Source: Cavia porcellus (taxonomy: Eukaryota; Chordata; Mammalia; Rodentia; Caviidae). Taken from it: a stretch of DNA of 64,000 nucleotides. The stretch covers positions 77,137,982 to 77,201,981 of the forward strand of contig NW_026947484.1 in NCBI RefSeq assembly GCF_034190915.1. The letters run 5' to 3'. The stretch's first letter is position 1; the number at the start of each line of letters is the position of its first letter. Below the pieces are notes generated by a model that was not told the origin of the DNA, made no database searches, and saw only the letters and a list, made by a program, of their open reading frames with translations. Below, in pieces: positions 59,991 to 64,000 of the stretch. The position numbers and the translations under genes are program-made.

Positions 59991-62900
59991 GTATTAACTT
60001 TGAAATAAGATTTCAATCTGACTGGAATTTTAATTTACATTTAAAAAATTAGTAGATAAACATGTTTTCCATTGTCTGCCTTTTGATACAAGACAAAGTA
60101 AAACTTCGTGGGAAACTGATGGGCAACCCAGCTCTTGATCTCAAGGCTTATGTGGATCTTAAAGCTCCTTCTCTCCATTGTTAATGAGTTATTTTATACC
60201 GAGCTGGCTAAGAGGGGTTGAGTTTGTCTTAACTCATGATAAAGTACAGAGCCAAACTCATGCTGTAGGATTGTTCTCTCTTTGTCACATCTTGTTTGCT
60301 AAGAGTTTGTATGAGGAAAGGTAGTTGATTTTTAAATACCAACATATTAAAATCTAATTTTACTGTATTGTATTTAATAAATGTGGACTCTTAATTCACC
60401 GAGATTTCCATTGTATTTTAGTGAATAACACAGTTATGTTCTCCACATTTATTTTTTGCATTGTTTAACGAATAAAACAATTCTGTAAAGCTTGCTAGGC
60501 AGGGTAACAGGCACCCTCGCCTGACACCACATCCCATCATCTCTGCCTTCTCAGAGATGACTACTTGTGGCTCTTGCAATAGATTCTTTTAGCATTAACT
60601 CCATGTCTTTGTCGTGTTTTTATATTGCTAATTTCTAAAACAGAAGTACAAGGATTTTTCTTTCCAGTTTCCACATGCTATGTATGTGGTGATTTATGTT
60701 TTTTGCGTTATATTAAGTGTTTATGTTCTCTTTACTGCAACAATATAACTCACAGCTGAGGAGCACTTGGATAGGGTTTAGTTGGTGTCATTGTATTTTG
60801 AGGTGCCTGGGATGTCTCACTGGGCACTAGGCCTTGGGCATTTAAGACCTGTTGCTCTCTTTGGGAAATTTATAGGGCAGGGGTTGGCCAATAGGTATCT
60901 GAGCAGTGAGTCTGTCCTTTAGCTGTTTATTTTGGGTGTGGTCCAGTATTCTTGCCTTCACCTGTATCTGATATGCTCTTGTCCACAACTTTGTGTTATC
61001 TCATCTCTAAAAAACCAAGGTCCAGTGTTATGCAGGGATTGGGGGAAAAATGTGTGATTATCCAATCAACTAACCCAGTAGAGGGTCTTGGGGATCTTAA
61101 ATTAACAGGTACCTATCTTTCTTTACTCTGACCTTTGCCTCCTTCTTAAAGAGGTGCTTGCTGCTGCCAGTTTCTGAGTCTTTTGGGTATTCTTCACCAA
61201 AATGGGTAATTTGGGTTGTTCCTGGCTTTTCTGACTGTCATGCCAGGATTCAGCTTCCTCGGATCTGTTAAGTCAATTACCACACACCATCTGCTTTCCA
61301 GCCTCCAAAATTTTGTTTCTATTGTTCTTTCTTCTGTTTTCTTTATTCTAATTTGTTAATGTCTTCCTTATAATCATCTTATTGTTATTTTAATACATGG
61401 GGCTTCTTGGGGGCAAGATTTGTTAATATAAGTACTCAGTCATCTTTTGTTTTTAATCTAGCAGCCCATTTTTCTTTATTAAACTAACCCATGTGTTCAT
61501 TTGTAGGAAAAACTGGAAAATTTAAGGTAGGCAAAATATTTAAAAATCACTCATGATTTTTCCTTTCAGTAATATCCATTGTTAATATTTTGCAGTAGAG
61601 TTCAAGACACTTATATTTTATTTATTGAACGTATTTTTTAAAAAATGAAATTACTATTTGCAGGCTTTTGGTACTATCACTCAAGATTATCTTAATCTAA
61701 TTACAAATAAAACTTTGTTTTATTTCCATAGTATTCTTAATTGAATTACGTAAAAGATTGTTAGGTAATTTTGGAAGTATAGAAAATATTGAATACAAAT
61801 GTCAAAGATAAGTATTGAAAGAAAAAATGTCTATGTTCAAACTATTTACAATTATTTTCTTTATTTTACCAAATCATATTAAAGAAAGATTTAGGAAACG
61901 GGAATAGGGAAGAAATGAAGCATCAAAGAGTTCTGTCTTATTCTTTATTTTGATCATTAGAAAAATGTATCTTTAAATGTTTAACTTACGTGATAAAGAT
62001 AAAAGAAAATGCATGCACATAGAAAGAGAAATAGCAATGAAATAATGAAATAAATATAATATGAACACAAGAGAAAGCACTAAGGAGAAAATAAAGGATG
62101 AAATAATTTTTTGTGTAAAGTTTGCTTTCCTTTTGTGTAATTTATGGTTAGCCTCTTGCATTTTAGTTTAGTTATTTAAACTATAATAGTGACCACTCTA
62201 AAAGTCAGTTTTCCTGCTGTGAGAGTATTTCTTTTGGGAAGGACTCCTGTCAATTGTTTTTAAAAGTATATGGTGTTTCTCTAAAGGTCTCTGGCAAATG
62301 GTGGAGAGCTAGCAGCTCACCGACATTGATAAGTCAAACAATGGAATACACATCTTTTAAATTGTGAGTAATCTGTATCCTATATTTTAAAATAGTCACC
62401 ATTTTTGTGGACTTTTCCAGCCAATTTCAAAATCGCATATTACCTACATATTGTATACATGTTCTATAGTTCCTCTAAAAGTAAGTGTAAGGTTTGTAAT
62501 GCCTTTATTGTATAAAGAAGCAAAAGTTCAAAGAACAGTGAAGTAATTTGGTCCTGCATACTTAGCTTGTATGTCCAAATTATAGACTTGAGCCATGGTC
62601 TTTTGATATCAAATTCTATCTTTTCTGCCAGGAGCTACCTCCAGCTGAAGTAAAGGTTCACATTCTTTCCCCAAGTTAAAACATTAAGCTAAGGCCTACT
62701 CCAATTCTTGTTCCTAAATGCTAACACTTGGTAACTGTTTTTCAGATTGTTAATTAAGTACTCCAACTCTTGGAGGAATTTGGAGGATGCTGTGTTGAGC
62801 AATGAGAGGTGAGTTCTTCTGGGAGTCTTTAAAAAACTGATGGATATTATGAATCATCAGAGGGGAGGGATGTGTACTCAGTTTTATATTTTACTTGACA

Positions 62901-64000
62901 GTGGAACCTTGATTTTTTTTTCTGGGTCTTTTGGAACTGATCCATGAAGAACAGTCACAGTCCTACGGGGATCACTATTTTGGGACATTCTGTTTCCAGG
63001 GATCATCATATGCTAGACTATAGGATATATACTGAGTCTTGGAACTGTGTTCCTCCCTTTGGAAAAAGAAATGGAAGGAAGTAGGAAGAAGGGAAATAAA
63101 AAGGGGAAAAAGAGTATGTGAGTTACAGGCAATGTCCTTGTCTATGGGGAAGCAGTAACAAGGCTGTGACACTTGAAGATCTTTTCTCTAGTTTGGAAAC
63201 TGCAGTATATACATGATTTAAGCTTTTCATGAGTGAGAGATTGTTTTATTTAACTTTTTTATCAACAGTAGCTAACACAGACCTGTTAGAGTTCGTGCTT
63301 AATAAATTAATGATTATCAAATGAGTAGGTGAATACAACTACAAGCCTGAGGTGTGGAAGCCTTGGGTAACTGGTCTTTCTGGGTAAAATAGTTATTAAT
63401 TTTCTGTTTCAAAGTGTTAGTAAGACTGCACAGATAGTTAAGCCCCCACCCCAGTGTCCAAATACAGAAGGAACTGCCTGTATCTCCCTCAGTGTCCTTT
63501 TCTTTGATATGAGAAGATTTCAACTTGATACTAATTGTTGTGGGAATCCTTGTTTTTTTCTTTTTATCTGAAGGTTTTTCTCATTAATTATGTAGTCCTG
63601 TATCCTATTTTGTATATTTTTCTGCATAAGATATTGGGATACCTGGCTCATATGCTGAGCATTGATCAAAGCTCCATAAAACAACTTCTCAGCACTAATT
63701 AATTATTGTTTTACCAACACCACCCAGCTGGTACCAGAAGAGAAGCACTGTGTGACGCCTTGCCAGAAAAGTTAATGTATACAAAAATAAGGGGTTTTCA
63801 TTACACAGGGACCAGAAGAAATCCCTGGGAAAAGGCGGGTGGAAAACAGTAGGAGGTGGGGCAAATGCATGGGTTAGCTGGTAATTATCATGACTTGTTT
63901 TTTAAAGCTAGTCTAGAAAAAAATCTAGTATTTTCAGTCTACCATGTTTTCTTTCCATTTTTACCTGTCTTTGCTGTCAGTATAGTTGTATTATCAAAGG
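59991..64000. other. Mostly unassigned DNA, no gene seen
   Basis: Around 61500-61640 there may be another ancient L1-type 3' fragment ('taatatccattgttaatatt' motif). The remainder, including less AT-rich 60740-61300, shows no recognised repeat, RNA or coding exon. Confidence 0.4.

Overview
This window looks like mammalian, most likely rodent, intergenic or intronic DNA. The reasons are a young LINE-1 with a tandem-monomer 5' end, tRNA-derived ID-like SINEs (polymerase III A box near 'tagctcagtg', B box near 'gttcgatccc'), B1-like pieces, MaLR-type solo LTRs and weathered MIR and old L1 fragments. The ID-like SINE and the L1 do not look like the usual mouse or rat types. A non-muroid rodent is my guess, and the species cannot be fixed from sequence alone. 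I see no convincing host protein-coding exon, no rRNA or tRNA gene and no CRISPR array.

Layout. 0.17-1.7 kb: 5'-truncated L1 on the minus strand, followed by a B1 piece, an ID-like SINE and an old L1 piece. 3-10.8 kb: mostly unassigned DNA with a MaLR LTR (6.5 kb), an old L1 3' end interrupted by a SINE (7.6-8.3 kb) and a recent 65-bp tandem duplication (10.3 kb). 10.81-18.56 kb: a complete plus-strand L1 between perfect 17-bp target-site duplications. It has five 261-bp monomers plus a partial sixth, an intact ORF1 of 346 codons, an ORF2 of 1278 codons spoiled by one TAG and a changed catalytic residue, and an unusually long 3' end. 18.8-21.5 kb: an older deleted L1 relative on the plus strand. 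22-42 kb: MaLR LTRs, MIRs, SINEs and unassigned DNA. 42.17-45.16 kb: a second deleted L1 relative, on the minus strand. 46-52.6 kb: MaLR LTR, L1 3' pieces, MIR and young SINEs. 53.0-59.05 kb: a near-complete but decayed minus-strand L1. 59-64 kb: mostly unassigned.

The most notable observation is that the elements at 18.8-21.5 kb and 42.17-45.16 kb share one internal deletion junction in ORF2. Each retains a 5' UTR, ORF1 material, about the first 80 codons of ORF2, its very end and the 3' UTR. They therefore look like members of a mobilised half-L1 (HAL1-like) non-autonomous family, not two independent wrecks. The full-length L1 represents the kind of autonomous partner such a family would need, but this copy carries two ORF2 lesions.
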